Position numbers and translations under genes: made by a program. Below, piece by piece: positions 34,166 to 46,169 of a stretch of 64,000 nt of DNA; position 1 is the first letter of the stretch; every line of letters starts with the position of its first letter. Below the pieces are notes generated by a model. It did no database searches. It worked only from the letters and a program-made list of their open reading frames with translations, and was not told the DNA's origin. The stretch is from Siphonodentalium dalli (taxonomy: Eukaryota; Mollusca; Scaphopoda; Gadilida; Siphonodentaliidae): NCBI GenBank assembly GCA_032622095.1, contig CP136064.1:196761948-196825947 (forward strand), read 5' to 3'.

Positions 34166-34513
34166 TACAAAGAAACACGGACGGAGAAAACACCCATAGG
34201 GCGTAATAAGTGGGTGGGAACATATCACGAACGAATACATTTCTACAATCTGTCAGAAGGTAGCAATTAAGGCTAAGAGAATACTATTCTTCATTACACT
34301 CCTATGCCCGATTTCCATTGAAAACGCTGTTATTTAAAAATGGTAATGCCACTAGTGAATTGTTTCATTTCTCGTTACGTCATTGACGTTACGTCGCTTA
34401 CTGGTCTTGACTGAAATTTAGGTGGTTAATCTTTCTCCACATCGGGACTTTGGTGCATTAATTATTTGTGTTTTAATCATATTTGGCAAACCAAATTGAT
34501 GCAGAAGTGTAAT

Positions 34514-34665
34514 AAATAGAGTAATCAATTAGTTTCGAGAATTACATTTTAAATAATTCACTCGAGGTGAGAGGCGTTCGGGTAAGAAACTCGTGCACTA
34601 ACGCGCAATCGTTTCTTACTGACGATTTAACGTAATTCACGGAACCAATTGATTACTCTCTATTT
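34514..34665. mobile_element. Small MITE-like element, ~40-bp imperfect terminal inverted repeats
   Basis: The left end AAATAGAGTAATCAATTAG and right end (reverse complement AAATAGAGAGTAATCAATTG) match, and the inner GAATTAC and TTAAAT blocks are also shared. The core contains AAGAAACTCGTGCACTAACG and its partial complement. No clear target-site duplication could be read. Confidence 0.6.
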
Positions 34666-34669
34666 AATT

Positions 34670-35840
34670 CTTTAATCACAATGAACCAATACATATATAG
34701 GTATGTGAGATTTACATATTCAAATACAACAACATTACTAAGCGACAACTGTTACTGTAGCACTGTCTACCGCGGATAAATATGGCAACGTGTGGTTCTC
34801 GAAAAGTTCGAAAGTTATTTCTAACGAACGCTCGATATTCGCCCCGATCAAATATATTAACCCCGCCACTCGTGGGATACCGGATGTTTCATTATTCGGC
34901 GAACAACTGGCCTACCGTAACATTGTCGAAATCAAGGCTGCGCGGGACAGCTGTGTAATATATATATAGTGGGGTTTTTTTTACAGCGAAAAGGCAATAC
35001 CTATAAGCAAACTTGGTATAAAAATGAAACTAAGAAAGTTAGCATTATATATTTCACAACAATACATGTCAAAAGTGACCAGTATATATGTGCAACAACA
35101 TACATACTGACATACCTAGTCTATCTCAGTCTCGTCGAAATGTCATTCCCAGGTAGCTTGCATGACTCTCCAAAATTACGTCAAAACGCAATTACGTTAA
35201 TCGCTTCGATTCGACACTTCTAACTTGCATAGGGCTACTACACTAGCAGATTTCAGTTCTGATTGGCGCCATTGACTTGAAATCCCACGGTTAGGGAAAT
35301 ATCGTTGGCGAAGACAATTCACGCATGTTCACGATACAATGCCCAGACAGACGACTGGCCTAAATGGTATAGAGTTATCTCTGTGTGACTGTAATGTCGG
35401 AACCTGCACTCTGGGGAGCACTTGATTGTAATAAAATACAAACAAGTCCAGAATTATGGTTCAAGGACAAGCAAATAACTCTTAATGATGTATTGTCATG
35501 CCAACGTGCCAACATTACTAGAGGTTGATGTGACTATTCCAGTGATATCTATGATATCCCCAGTGAAATATCTAGGGCTGTGTTGATACATGCTACATGT
35601 ATGGGCGCCCAAACCCAAGAGGCCCAAATGTCCCCAAATTCGTAGTGGACAAGATTGAGTCAACTTGAATTTTCCACTTGTTCAAGGCAATTCAACAATA
35701 TGCTACATGTGAATACAAAATCTGCATTTGCAATAGTGCCTTTATTTGCATGTTCAGTTTTGAAATCAGAAATGTTATGTCATATTTATAATATATGTAT
35801 CTGTATCTGTGTTGGTTCTGTGTAGAATCCTTATTTATTT
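34670..35840. other. Non-coding stretch, nothing recognised
   Basis: No motif-bearing ORF is present. A TA run and a T-run lie near 34960-34985. Confidence 0.4.
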
Positions 35841-35847
35841 CGGAGTG

Positions 35848-36130
35848 GCTAAAGAGCGGTATACCGTTCTTTAGGTTACAGGACCCAATTATTCTCCATA
35901 AGCGACAGTGTTAATGTCCGGGGCTATGCTTGATTCCTTGTGAATTCAGGAACTTTCTAACCTAGTCAATTTTGAAGAATGGCTCTTCGGACCCAATTTG
36001 ACCCAAACAAATTAATAGGTCCGTGTGCCTTTTCCGTCTTTAAATGTACCGCTTTTGATACTGCCCTAATTCCGCAGAATAAATCATCACCAAATTTTGA
36101 AACATACCCCCATTAAATGCCAGGTTAATT
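35848..36130. repeat. Long direct repeat copy 1 (partner 37195-37480)
   Basis: From TTAGGTTACAGGACCCAATT to TTAATTATTTCACCCACT, about 270 bp are repeated 1.34 kb downstream at roughly 96 percent identity. A palindromic CTAAAGAGCGGTATACCG motif sits immediately before this copy. Confidence 0.9.
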
Positions 36131-36134
36131 ATTT

Positions 36135-37190
36135 CACCCACTCTGGATCAATATTCATCTAGGTATAATATTTCCATGGTGGCTTTGATTTTTTCTTGTT
36201 TTGCATTAATTTTATCCCAATCATAATCAACCATTCAGCTGACAGATGTGATTTTACGCTGACTTGAGTGTGGGTGACAGCACACCAAGGGGGGTAATGT
36301 TTTATAATTGGTGTACTATAACCTATAGTGAGCATTGGACAGATAATAAAGTCGTCCAAACGATATTAAATTGTGGCCATTTATATACCGACGTCAAAAT
36401 AAATAACTTTGATTCGAAAAATGTCTGTGTTCTTACTTTATTAACCCTCTTCTGCCACCACCCATATCTGAATGTGCTAAAAAAATATCTTGACTTGAAT
36501 GTGATTTTTTTTCATTGAAGCTGCATTCTGGCAAAGTACACAACGACGACGTACATACATGTAGTCGATCTGATAGCTTGTAGATATCACTTCCAGCAAA
36601 TATATCATACGATTCGCCAGGCGAATTGGGCGCACTTGGTGTTCACTTTGGGCGCACCTACCAAATTTTCGAATAAAATCGACAGAAAACCCAATTTTGC
36701 CCGTCACAAGAATGCATTTATTGGCGGAAATTTGGGCGCGTTAGATCGTTAATCCAATTCTGCAAATTTCCGGGGTTGTCCTTTTTTGTCAAACTGTCAT
36801 CTTAAAGGGGCAATTCGACTTTGTTTGACCAGATACTGGACCGATTTTTCATCATGTGTTAGAGTGCGGTCCATAATGAAACAATGATTTACGCCTACGT
36901 CGTGCTCAATCCGGACAAATCCGCCTATTCATTCATCTGGAGTGTCGGGTGCCCCAAATGGTGGCATCACATTCATTAAAGAGGCATTCATGGGCCCGCA
37001 ATAGGCCGAAAATGACAATTTTCGGTTTTACAACGAGATGCAGAAATGGTATGGGAGGGGTTAATTTTTAATTTTATTTGACGGCTCCTGTGCCTTAATA
37101 ATCTGTCGTATCGCGTGCTTCAAGCTCCCAATTTGTTTTCTGATGATAATGAGCACTGGCCGTGTTCCAGAGCAGAAATCTGAAAAACGA
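36135..37190. other. Spacer between two long direct repeats, no ORF recognised
   Basis: No reverse transcriptase, integrase or transposase motif is visible in the ~1.06 kb between the copies. TGGTGTACTATAACC near 36308 occurs again at 37480, right after copy 2. Confidence 0.4.
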
Positions 37191-37194
37191 CCAT

Positions 37195-37480
37195 ATCTTT
37201 CTATAGGTTACAGGACACCAATTATTCTCCATAAGCGACAGTGTTAATGTCCGGGGCTATGCTCGATTCCTTGTGAATTCAGGAACTTTCTAACCTAGTC
37301 AATTTTTAAGAAAGGCTCTTCGGACCCAATTTGACCCAAAAAAAATTAATAGGTCCGTTTGCCTTTTCCGTCTTTAAATGTACCGCTTTTGATACTGCCC
37401 TAATTTCGCAGAAAAAATCATCACCAAATTTTAAAACATACCCCCATTAAATGCCACAGGTTAATTATTTCACCCACTTG
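37195..37480. repeat. Long direct repeat copy 2
   Basis: Partner of 35848-36130, sharing GCGACAGTGTTAATGTCCGG, GGCTCTTCGGACCCAATTTG and GTACCGCTTTTGATACTGCC. Copy 2 has a short A insertion and CACAGG where copy 1 has CAGG. Confidence 0.9.
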
Positions 37481-37494
37481 GTGTACTATAACCT

Positions 37495-37600
37495 TTAGCG
37501 CTGGGGGCTGAGCGGTATACCGTTCTTTAGCGCTGGGGGCTAAAGAGCGGTATACTGCTCTTTAGTCGGAGACACTAAAGAGCGGTATATACGCGGAACG
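37495..37600. repeat. Cluster of 26-bp palindromic motifs (CTAAAGAGCGGTA and its complement)
   Basis: Two near-complete copies and one half copy occur at 37514, 37547 and 37585, with GCGCTGGGGGCT between them; another lies at 35848. The full motif is CTAAAGAGCGGTA followed by its exact reverse complement, with one or two changes per copy. Confidence 0.82.
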
Positions 37601-38164
37601 ATAACTCTAAAAACTACAGTGACGTCGCCTATCAAGCGCGCTGTGCGTGTCCTTGGAGTATTGAAACCGGAAAAGGTTAGTTTGTTTATTAGGATTGTTA
37701 GAATAATGAGTTTTATAACAAAATTAACGTGATATTAAATGCAAAAGCGAGGAGAATAATCGCATTTTATAGATGTTGTTGCAACGAATATTTTATCAAA
37801 TCGTCAACAAATCCCCGTTATCAAATTTCCGCCAAGATATATAACGACTTTTTTTATTGTGACTGTCTCCAGACTCCAGTGTCGGGGAATCGAATCATGC
37901 ATGTCTCTGACACTGTCAATGCCAATCAATTTGGAAGCTTGAATGGACCGTGTCCGTTTCAAATAAGTCTGAATTAAATAGTTTATTTTCTCATGGAATC
38001 ATTATCTCTCAGCACACAAACAATCTCTTTACTAAACTGTAAACAGTCTAAACTAAAGTGTATAACTATAATTTTATTATCCCACACTTGGTATGAATTT
38101 TGTTTATATTTATACAGCTATTAATCTCCAGATTGCAATTGACCAGTGGACACTCAGTACCATG

Positions 38165-38330
38165 GATGGGCGTTGCCAGCATTTTTAAAAGGCGCGCGGG
38201 TTCGAATATTGACTCGAGGGGCACAGGACCAAGGCGGTGAATCGCGGACCGCGACGCACCGAGCAGCGTAGGGAGGGTGCGGGAGGAGACATCCCCTCCC
38301 GCCTGCACCGGATTTTTTTTTTTAACAATA
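38165..38330. other. GC-rich island with strong hairpin, ending in a T-run
   Basis: A markedly GC-rich ~130 bp stands in AT-rich surroundings. GGTGCGGGAGGAGACATCCC is followed by CTCCCGCCTGCACC, which can fold into a stem with a bulge, and then a run of 12-13 T. GCGGGTTCGAATATTG upstream resembles a pol III B box. It may be the head of a small retroposon; identity unknown. Confidence 0.45.
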
Positions 38331-38799
38331 TTGAACGAATCTGGAGCATGCATATCTGTATATTACCTGCGCTTATATTAGAGAGGTAATACACTGATGT
38401 TTTTAATTTAATCTACCGTTGTATGTGAGGATATATGCATGGCATATCACTGTGTCGTCGTGCTCATGTACAATGTACTAATGTTTTGTCCATGTATGGA
38501 CCTACATGTATTAACGACTCGTTATAAAGAACACAATGGTAAAATCCAACCATCCCCAGATATAATCCGCGCAGTATATCCACTTGCGATCTTATATACA
38601 TCTATATCTATATTTGCGAATGTCTGTCTGTCTGTCTGTCTGTGTTCTATAGAAATTCACAGGGGACCATCAAGATGATGCCAAAGAGGTCTACTATGAG
38701 TAACTTTTTACGAGAAAGATAATGGTCGGGGTTAAAATTTTCTAAACTGACGCCGTTGTTGTCAGGGGCAGAAAAGGGGGAGGGGCAGAAAAAACATTT

Positions 38800-40200
38800 G
38801 TCGGCGATTGCCACGAAACTTATATATAATCATCCCCATAATATGAGGAATCTAAGGTCTGTTTTAAATATGGCAAAAGTCGCGCCGTTCGCGTCAGGGT
38901 TGCCAGGAAGGGGAGGGGCAGATTTTTTTTCTGTCGCCGATTGCCACGAAACTTACATATAATCATCCCCATGATATGAAGAATCCAACGGTGTGGTTTA
39001 AATATGTCAAAAGTGGCATCGTTCGAGTCAGATTTGCACGAAAGGGGAGAGGGGAACCAAAATTGATAAAACTAATATTAGCGCCGATTTCCACCAAATT
39101 GATATATATTCTTCTTCATGATACAAGGAATCTAATTGTGCGATTTAACAACGCCAAATTGTTGTCGTTTGGATGAGAGATTGGGAGGGGGTGGGCACGG
39201 AATTTGATAATAATTGGTTTAGTCGCCGATTGCCACCACACTTATACAAAAGCATCCCCATGGTATGAGGAGTCTAATGGTGTGGCTTATATCTGTCAAG
39301 TGTGGCCTCATTCGAGTCAGGGGTGTATTGAAAGGGACAGGGGCACCAAAATTGATGCACAATTTGTTTGGCGCCAATTTCCACCAAATTGATACACTTA
39401 TCCGAGGAATCTGATCGTGTGATTTAAAGACGCCATAGTGGTGCTGTTTATGTGAGAGATGGGGAGGGAGGGATTGGCACCAAATTTGATAAAAAAAACA
39501 TTGTTTAGTCGCCGATTATCACCAAACTTATAAACAATCATCTCCATGATATCAGGAGTGTAATTGTGTGGTTTAAGGATGTCACAAGTGGGGCCATTCG
39601 AGTCAGTGGTGTATAGATATGAGAGGGACATTATATCTATATGTTTAGTGCCGATTTCCACCAGATTGATATATATTCTTCTCCGTGATACGAGGAATCA
39701 TATCGTGTGGTTTAGACACAACAAATTGGTGCCCTATGGGTGAGAGATATGGGGACCTTCAATTTGATACGAATTTGTATACTCGCCAATTTTCACAAAT
39801 TTCATATATATGCATCTCTAATCTCTAATGAGTCTTAGTGTGTGCAGCTTGAGTCCGAAATAGGGACGGGAGGGTCACCAAAAACTGATACAAAATATTT
39901 TTAGTACCAATTACCATCAAATTCATACACGTTCTTCTCAAATGATACAAGAAATCAAAGTGTGCTGTCTGTCTGTCTTTCGGTCTGTCTGTGTGTTCTA
40001 TATATAACTTCACGCGGTACAATCGAAGAGGCAAAAGCTGATACAAATATATTTGGCACTAATTTCCAACAAATTCATACATGTTTTTATCTAATGATAT
40101 ACCATGAATTAAATCACATTTGGTGTTGTTTGCGTCACGGATGGCGAGCGGATATGCACTATCATAGATAAGATTGCTATTCGCCGATATCCACATATAA
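38800..40200. repeat. Diverged tandem array, 130-150-bp unit, inside the left arm
   Basis: Successive units start with a variant of GCCGATT(G/T)CCACCAAACTT at about 38803, 38936, 39083, 39225, 39373, 39511, 39650 and onward, giving spacings of 133 to 148 bp. Each carries an AATCATC/TATTCTTC block, a GTGTGGTTTAA block and a G-rich AGGGGAGGGG block. The right arm holds the mirror image. Confidence 0.85.
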
Positions 40201-41335
40201 GTTATATATAGTCACCCAGGCCATCTCCATATCATTTTAAGGAGATTTGGGCGTTCCCATTTCACAATCCCGACAAATGGTAACCCACTTATAAGTCACT
40301 TGAACAACTATATCTTCTTAATTGTCATATTTATATGGGGATGGCAATCAGGACATTCACACAATTAGCTAGCAAAAAGAGATACATAGATTATTTGAGA
40401 GATGGGGAGGGAGGGATTGGCACCAAATTTGATAAAAAAAAACATTGTTTAGTCGCCGATTATCACCAAACTTATAAACAATCATCTCCATGATATCAGG
40501 AGTGTAATTGTGTGGTTTAAGGATGTCATAAGTGGGGCCATTCGAGTCAGTGGTGTATAGAGATGAGAGGGACATTATATCTATATGTTTAGTGCCGATT
40601 TCCACCAGATTGATACATATTCTTCTCCGTGATACGAGGAATCTTATCGTGTGGTTTAGACACAACAAATTGGTGCCCTATGGGTGAGAGATATGGGACC
40701 TTCAATTTGATACGAATTTGTATACTCGCCAATTTTCACCAATTTCATATATATGCATCTCTAATCTCTAATGAGTCTTATTGTGTGCAGCTTGAGTCCG
40801 AAATAGGGACGGGAGGGTCACCAAAAACTGATACAAAATATTTTTAGTACCAATTACCATCAAATTCAGACACGTTCTTCTCAAATGATACAAGAAATCA
40901 AAGTGTGCTGTCTGTCTGTCTGTCTTTCTGTCTGTCTATGTGTTCTATATATAACTTCACTTGGTACAATCGAAGAGGCAAAAGCTGATACTAATATATT
41001 TGGCACTAATTTCCAACAAATTCATACATGTTTTTATCTAATGATATACCATGAATTAAATCACATTTGGTGTCGTTTGCGTCACGGATGGCGAGCGGAT
41101 ATGCACTATCATAGATAAGATTGCTATTCGCCGTTATCCATATATAAGTTATATAGTCACCCAGGCCATCTCCATATCATTTTAAGGAGATTTGGGCGTT
41201 CACATTTCACAATCCCGACAAATGGTAACCCACTTATAAGTCACTTGAACAATTATATCTTTTTAATTGTCATATTTATATGGGGATGGCAATCAGGACA
41301 TTCACACAATGAGCTAGCAAAAAGAGATACATAGA
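39445..41335. repeat. 943-bp tandem duplication within the left arm
   Basis: GAGAGATGGGGAGGGAGGGA occurs at 39454 and 40397, and the text following each is almost identical through GCTAGCAAAAAGAGATACAT. The same duplication exists in the right arm, so it predates the inversion event. Confidence 0.9.
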
Positions 41336-41741
41336 AGAAGCATTAAACGTATATTTATCATTCTATTGAAGAGATTCATATATTCGTGCAAACTGAGAGA
41401 CCTCGAACCGTCAGAGGATTGCATATATATTATAACAAAATTGAGTCTGTTCCATTCAATACAGTTTCCACAAAAAAAGTTACAATTTGTCAGGATATAT
41501 GGAAGGCCTGTTCAAAAATAGTGGTCCCAGTGTGCAGTCATATATAGTTTCTTCTGGTATACAATACAATGCAGTTAGTAGCACATGACTTTTCAGGATC
41601 CTCCCAATACTGACATCTGACAAGGGGTTTAGAACAGACTCATCGACTGACATAAACAACTCAAAATCTCGCTCGGTGTCTGGCAAATGTAGCTGATATG
41701 CACGCGCAGCAACATTTCGTTGAAACTGAGAATATTTAGCC

Positions 41742-41942
41742 AATATCCACAGCATACAGATGGTTTCACATCGCATTAACCTGGGCAACGCCGGGTAACC
41801 CTGCTAGTGTATATATATACGCTCAAACTTTTTATCATATTGGCTGAAGTGGTGTATATATATATATATATATATACTAGCAGGGTTACCCGGCGTTGCC
41901 CAGGTTAATGCGATGTGAAACCATCTGTATGCTGTGGATATT
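41742..41942. repeat. Inner palindrome in the spacer, ~66-bp arms around TA-rich loop
   Basis: AATATCCACAGCATACAGAT through the CCTGGGCAACGCCGGGTAAC block up to CTGCTAG is mirrored from CTAGCAGGGTTACCCGGCG to GTATGCTGTGGATATT. The loop is a TATATA run plus CTCAAACTTTTTATCATATT. It represents two copies of a repeat head, ACTAGCAGGGTTACCCGGCG, facing away from each other. Confidence 0.92.
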
Positions 41943-42324
41943 TGTTGGGAATGGAGAACACTCTTGTTCAAAGTGTTATACGTTTTCTCATAAATTGTAC
42001 ATGATTATTACAGTCATGGAATATAAGTAGTGGCCCACCTTGTCAATTGTCATTATGTTTTTCGCGATTAATCCGTTCCACCAATAATGCAGTATTTATT
42101 TATTTACAACAGCGTATACGTCAGACGTTATAATATGATACATGGACATCATAAAGACATTAGTTCGCATAAATAAAAGATGACAATTGGGTTTTACATA
42201 TTGAGATGTATCAATCAATCTATTGGGTTGGACTAAGATCTCGAGGATACCTGGCTATCATATCTCCATGAAGATACAGATGTTTCAAAGAAATGTCCAG
42301 GTGCTCGTCTGTTCATGGTGCTAC
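41943..42324. repeat. 382-bp segment present only on the right side
   Basis: The left copy joins GTGGATAT directly to TGGCTAAAT (reverse-complement reading), whereas the right copy has 382 extra bases between them. ATATT occurs at both junctions, so an insertion with a 5-bp duplication is possible; a deletion in the left copy is the alternative. Confidence 0.65.
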
Positions 42325-45300
42325 ATATTGGCTAAATATTCTCAGTTTCAACGAAATGTTGCTGCGCGTGCATATCAGCTACATTTGCCAGACACAGAGC
42401 GAGATTTTGAGTTGTTTATGTCAGTCGATGAGTCTGTTCTAAACCCCTTGCCAGATGTCCGTATTGGGAGGATCCTGAAAAGTCATGTGCTACTAACTGC
42501 ATTGTATTGTATATCAGAAGAAACTATATATGACTGCACACTGTGACCACTATTTTTGAACAGGCCTTCCATATATCCTGACAAATTGTAACTTTTTTTG
42601 TGGAAACTGTATTGAATGGAACAGACTCAATTTTGTTATAATATATATGCAATCCTCTGACGGTTCGATGTCTCTCAGTTTGCACGAATATATGAATCTC
42701 TTCAATAGAATGATAAATATACGTTTAATGCTGCTTCTATGTATCTCTTTTTGCTAGCTCATTGTGTAAATGTCCTGATTGCCATCCCCATATAAATATG
42801 ACAATTAAGAAGATGTAATTGTTCAAGTGACTTATAAGTGGGTTACCATTTGTCGGGATTGTGAAATGTGAACGCCCAAATCTCCTTAAAATGATATGGA
42901 GATGGCCTGGGTGACTATATAACTTATATATGGATATCGGCGAATAGCAATCTTATCTATGATAGTGCATATCCGCTCGCCATCCGTGACGCAAACGACA
43001 CCAAATGTGATTTAATTCATGGTATATCATTAGATAAAAACATGTATGAATTTGTTGGAAATTAGTGCCAAATATATTAGTATCAGCTTTTGCCTCTTCG
43101 ATTGTACCACGTGAAGTTATATATAGAACACACAGACAGACAGAAAGACAGACAGACAGACAGCACACTTTGATTTCTTGTATCATTTGAGAAGAACGTG
43201 TCTGAATTTGATGGTAATTGGTACTAAACATATTTTGTATCAGTTTTTGGTGACCCTCCCGTCCCTATTTCGGACTCAAGCTGCACACACTAAGACTCAT
43301 TAGAGATTAGAGATGCATATATATGAAATTCGTGAAAATTGGCGAGTATACAAATTCGTATCAAATTGAAGGTCCCATATCTCTCACCCATAGGGCACCA
43401 ATTTGTTGTTTCTAAACCACACGATAAGATTCCTCGTATCACGGAGAAGAATATGTATCAATCTGGTGGAAATCGGCACTAAACATATAGATATAATGTC
43501 CCTCTCATCTCTATACACCACTGACTCGAATGGCCCCACTTATGACATCCTTAAACCACACAATTACACTCCTGATATCATGCAGATGATTGTTTATAAG
43601 TTTGGTGATAATCGGCGACTAAACAATGTTTTTTTTTATCAAATTTGGTGCCAATCCCTCCCTCCCCATCTCTCAAATAATCTATGTATCTCTTTTTGCT
43701 AGCTCATTGTGTGAATGTCCTGATTGCCATCCCCATATAGATATGACAATTAAGAAGATATAGTTGTTCAAGTGACTTATAAGTGGGTTACCATTTGTCG
43801 GGATTGTGAAATGTGAACGCCCAAATCTTCTTAAAATGATATGGAGATGGCCTGGGTGACTATATATAACTTATATGTGGATATCGGCGAATAGCAATCT
43901 TATCTATGATAGTGCATATCCACTCGCCATCCGTGACGCAAACGACACCAAATGTGATTTAATTCATGGTATATCATTAGATAAAAACATGTATGAATTT
44001 GTTGGAAATTAGTGCCAAATATATTTGTATCAGCTTTTGCCTCTTCGATTGTACCGCGTGAAGTTATATATAGAACACACAGACAGACAGAAAGACAGAC
44101 AGACAGACAGCACACTTTGATTTCTTGTATCATTTGAGAAGAACGTGTATGAATTTGATGGTAATTGGTACTAAAAATATTTTGTATCAGTTTTTGGTGA
44201 CCCTCCCGTCCCTATTTCGGACTCAAGCTGCACACACTAAGACTCATTAGAGATTAGAGATGCATATATATGAAATTTGTGAAAATTGGCGAGTATACAA
44301 ATTCGTATCAAATTGAAGGTCCCCATATCTCTCACCCATAGGGCACCAATTTGGTGTGTCTAAACCACACGATAAGATTCCTCGTATCACGGAGAAGAAT
44401 ATGTATCAATCTGGTGGAAATCGGCACTAAACATATAGATATAATGTCCCTCTCATATCTATACACCACTGACTCGAATGGCCCCACTTGTGACATCCTT
44501 AAACCACACAATTACACTCCTGATATCATGGAGATGATTGTTTATACGTTTGGTGATAATCGGCGACTAAACAATGTTTTTTTTATCAAATTTGGTGCCA
44601 ATCCGTCCCTCCCCATCTCTCACATAAACAGCACCACTATGGCGTCTTTAAATCACACGATCAGATTCCTCGGATAAGTGTATCAATTTGGTGGAAATTG
44701 GCGCCAAAACAATTGTGCATCAATTTTGGTGCCCCTGTCCCTTTCAATACACCCCTGACTCGAATGAGGCCACACTTGACAGATATAAGCCACACCATTA
44801 GACTCCTCATACCATGGGGATGCTTTTGTATAAGTGTGGTGGCAATCGGCGACTAAACCAATTATTATCAAATTTCGTGCCCACCCCCTCCCAATCTCTC
44901 ATCCAAACGACAACAATTTGGCGTTGTTTAATCGCACAATTAGATTCCTTGTATCATGAAGAAGAATATATATCAATTTGGTGGAAATCGGCGCTAATAT
45001 TAGTTTTATCAATTTTGGTGCCCCTCTCCCCTTTCGTGCAAATCTGACTCGAACGATGCCACTTTTGACATATTTAAACCTCACCGTTGGATTCTTCATA
45101 TCATGGGAATGATTATATGTAAGTTTCGTGGCAATCGGCGACAGAAAAAAAATCTGCCCCTCCCCTTCCTGGCAACCCTGACGCGAACGGCGCGACTTTT
45201 GCCATATTTAAAACACACCTTAGATTCCTCATATTATGGGGATGATTATATATAAGTTTCGTGGCAATCGCCGACAAAGTTTTTTTCTGCCCCTCCCACC

Positions 45301-45482
45301 TTTTCTGCCCCTGACAACGACGGCGTCACTTTAGAAAATTTTAACCCAGACCATTATCTTTCTCGTAAAAAGTTACTCCTAGTAGTCCCCTTTGGCATCA
45401 TCTTGATGGTCCCCTGTGAATTTCTATATAACACAGACAGACAGACAGACATTCGCAAATATAGATATAGATATAAGATATA
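42325..45482 (+). repeat. Right arm of the ~6.9-kb inverted pair
   Basis: Mirror of 38589-41746, with the 943-bp internal duplication and the 130-150-bp units. The run CAGACAGACAGAC near 43130-43160, 44080-44110 and 45432-45450 mirrors GTCT runs in the left arm. All ORFs in it (60-108 codons) occur identically on the other arm and look like by-products. Confidence 0.93.
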
Positions 45483-45539
45483 TATATAGAATTAAACGAC
45501 ACTCGGTCACTCATTGTATATATCCGATTAGATCGTTAG

Positions 45540-46165
45540 ATATATATATATACTAGAAGGTGACCCGACTTCGTCCGGGCTTTGACCTTGAATTGTCCAT
45601 TTTGAATGTCAAGGTCAAGTGGGGTCACGATTTGACCGGTCCAAAACACTGCCCGGACAAAAGTACCCGACAAACGTGCCCGTCGAAATCCATCCAGTTT
45701 TACCCGATTTGACCTAGAATTGATCATTATGAAGGTCGAGGTCAGGTCGGGGTCACGACTCGACCCGTCCAATACACTCCGTGGACAACAGTAACCCTAC
45801 GTATAAAATTTCGTCGAAATCCCATCAAAATTCGCGATTTGACCTTGAATTGACCAGATTCAAGGTCAATGTCACGTCGCACGGGCAAATGAATAGGCTT
45901 TTGAGACTCCCCATACGAAAGTACCCCCACATACCAAGTTTCATCAAAATCCCCGTGATATTCGTGCGTTTGACCTCGAAATGACCCGATTTCAAGGTCA
46001 AGGTCACGTCGCACGGGCAAATTAATATGCCTATGTCACTCCCCGGCCGAAAATATCCCCACATAGCAAGTTTCATCGAAATCGGCTAGGCCGTTTTCGA
46101 GTCCATTGGAAACAGACAGACAGACACACACACACAGACACACAGACAGATCATCCAAAATATAT
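45540..46165 (+). repeat. Dispersed repeat with internal ~185-bp units and CAGACA tail
   Basis: Starts TATATATACTAGAAGGTGAC, then carries three to four repeats of TTTGACCTTGAATTGACC, CAAGGTCAAGGTCACGTCGC and CACGGGCAAAT with ATACCAAGTTTCATCAAAAT text. It ends in CAGACAGACAGACACACACA. This overall form (ACTAG head, AAGTTTCATCGAAATCGG, CAGACA tail) is widespread in invertebrate genomes and may be a non-LTR-derived or SINE-like end; I cannot assign the family. Confidence 0.75.
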
Positions 46166-46169
46166 AATA

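Larger units (their letters stand above)
38589..41746 (-). repeat. Left arm of a ~6.9-kb inverted pair (3158 bp)
   Basis: The arm pairs with 42325-45482. Coordinates at the outer and inner borders give almost the same sum (84071-84072), so the arms are equal in length with almost no net indel, and sampled stretches differ by only about one base in a hundred. Read on the minus strand it begins past a TA-rich ACTAGCAGGGTTACCC head at 41815 and ends in a CAGA run. It is built from diverged 130-150-bp units and an internal 943-bp direct duplication. Confidence 0.93.

Noticed and set aside
38589-45482. Pairs of identical ORFs on opposite strands as duplicated genes
   Set aside because: They are short, lack motifs and simply mirror the inverted arms; the same text is read in several frames in the 130-150-bp units.
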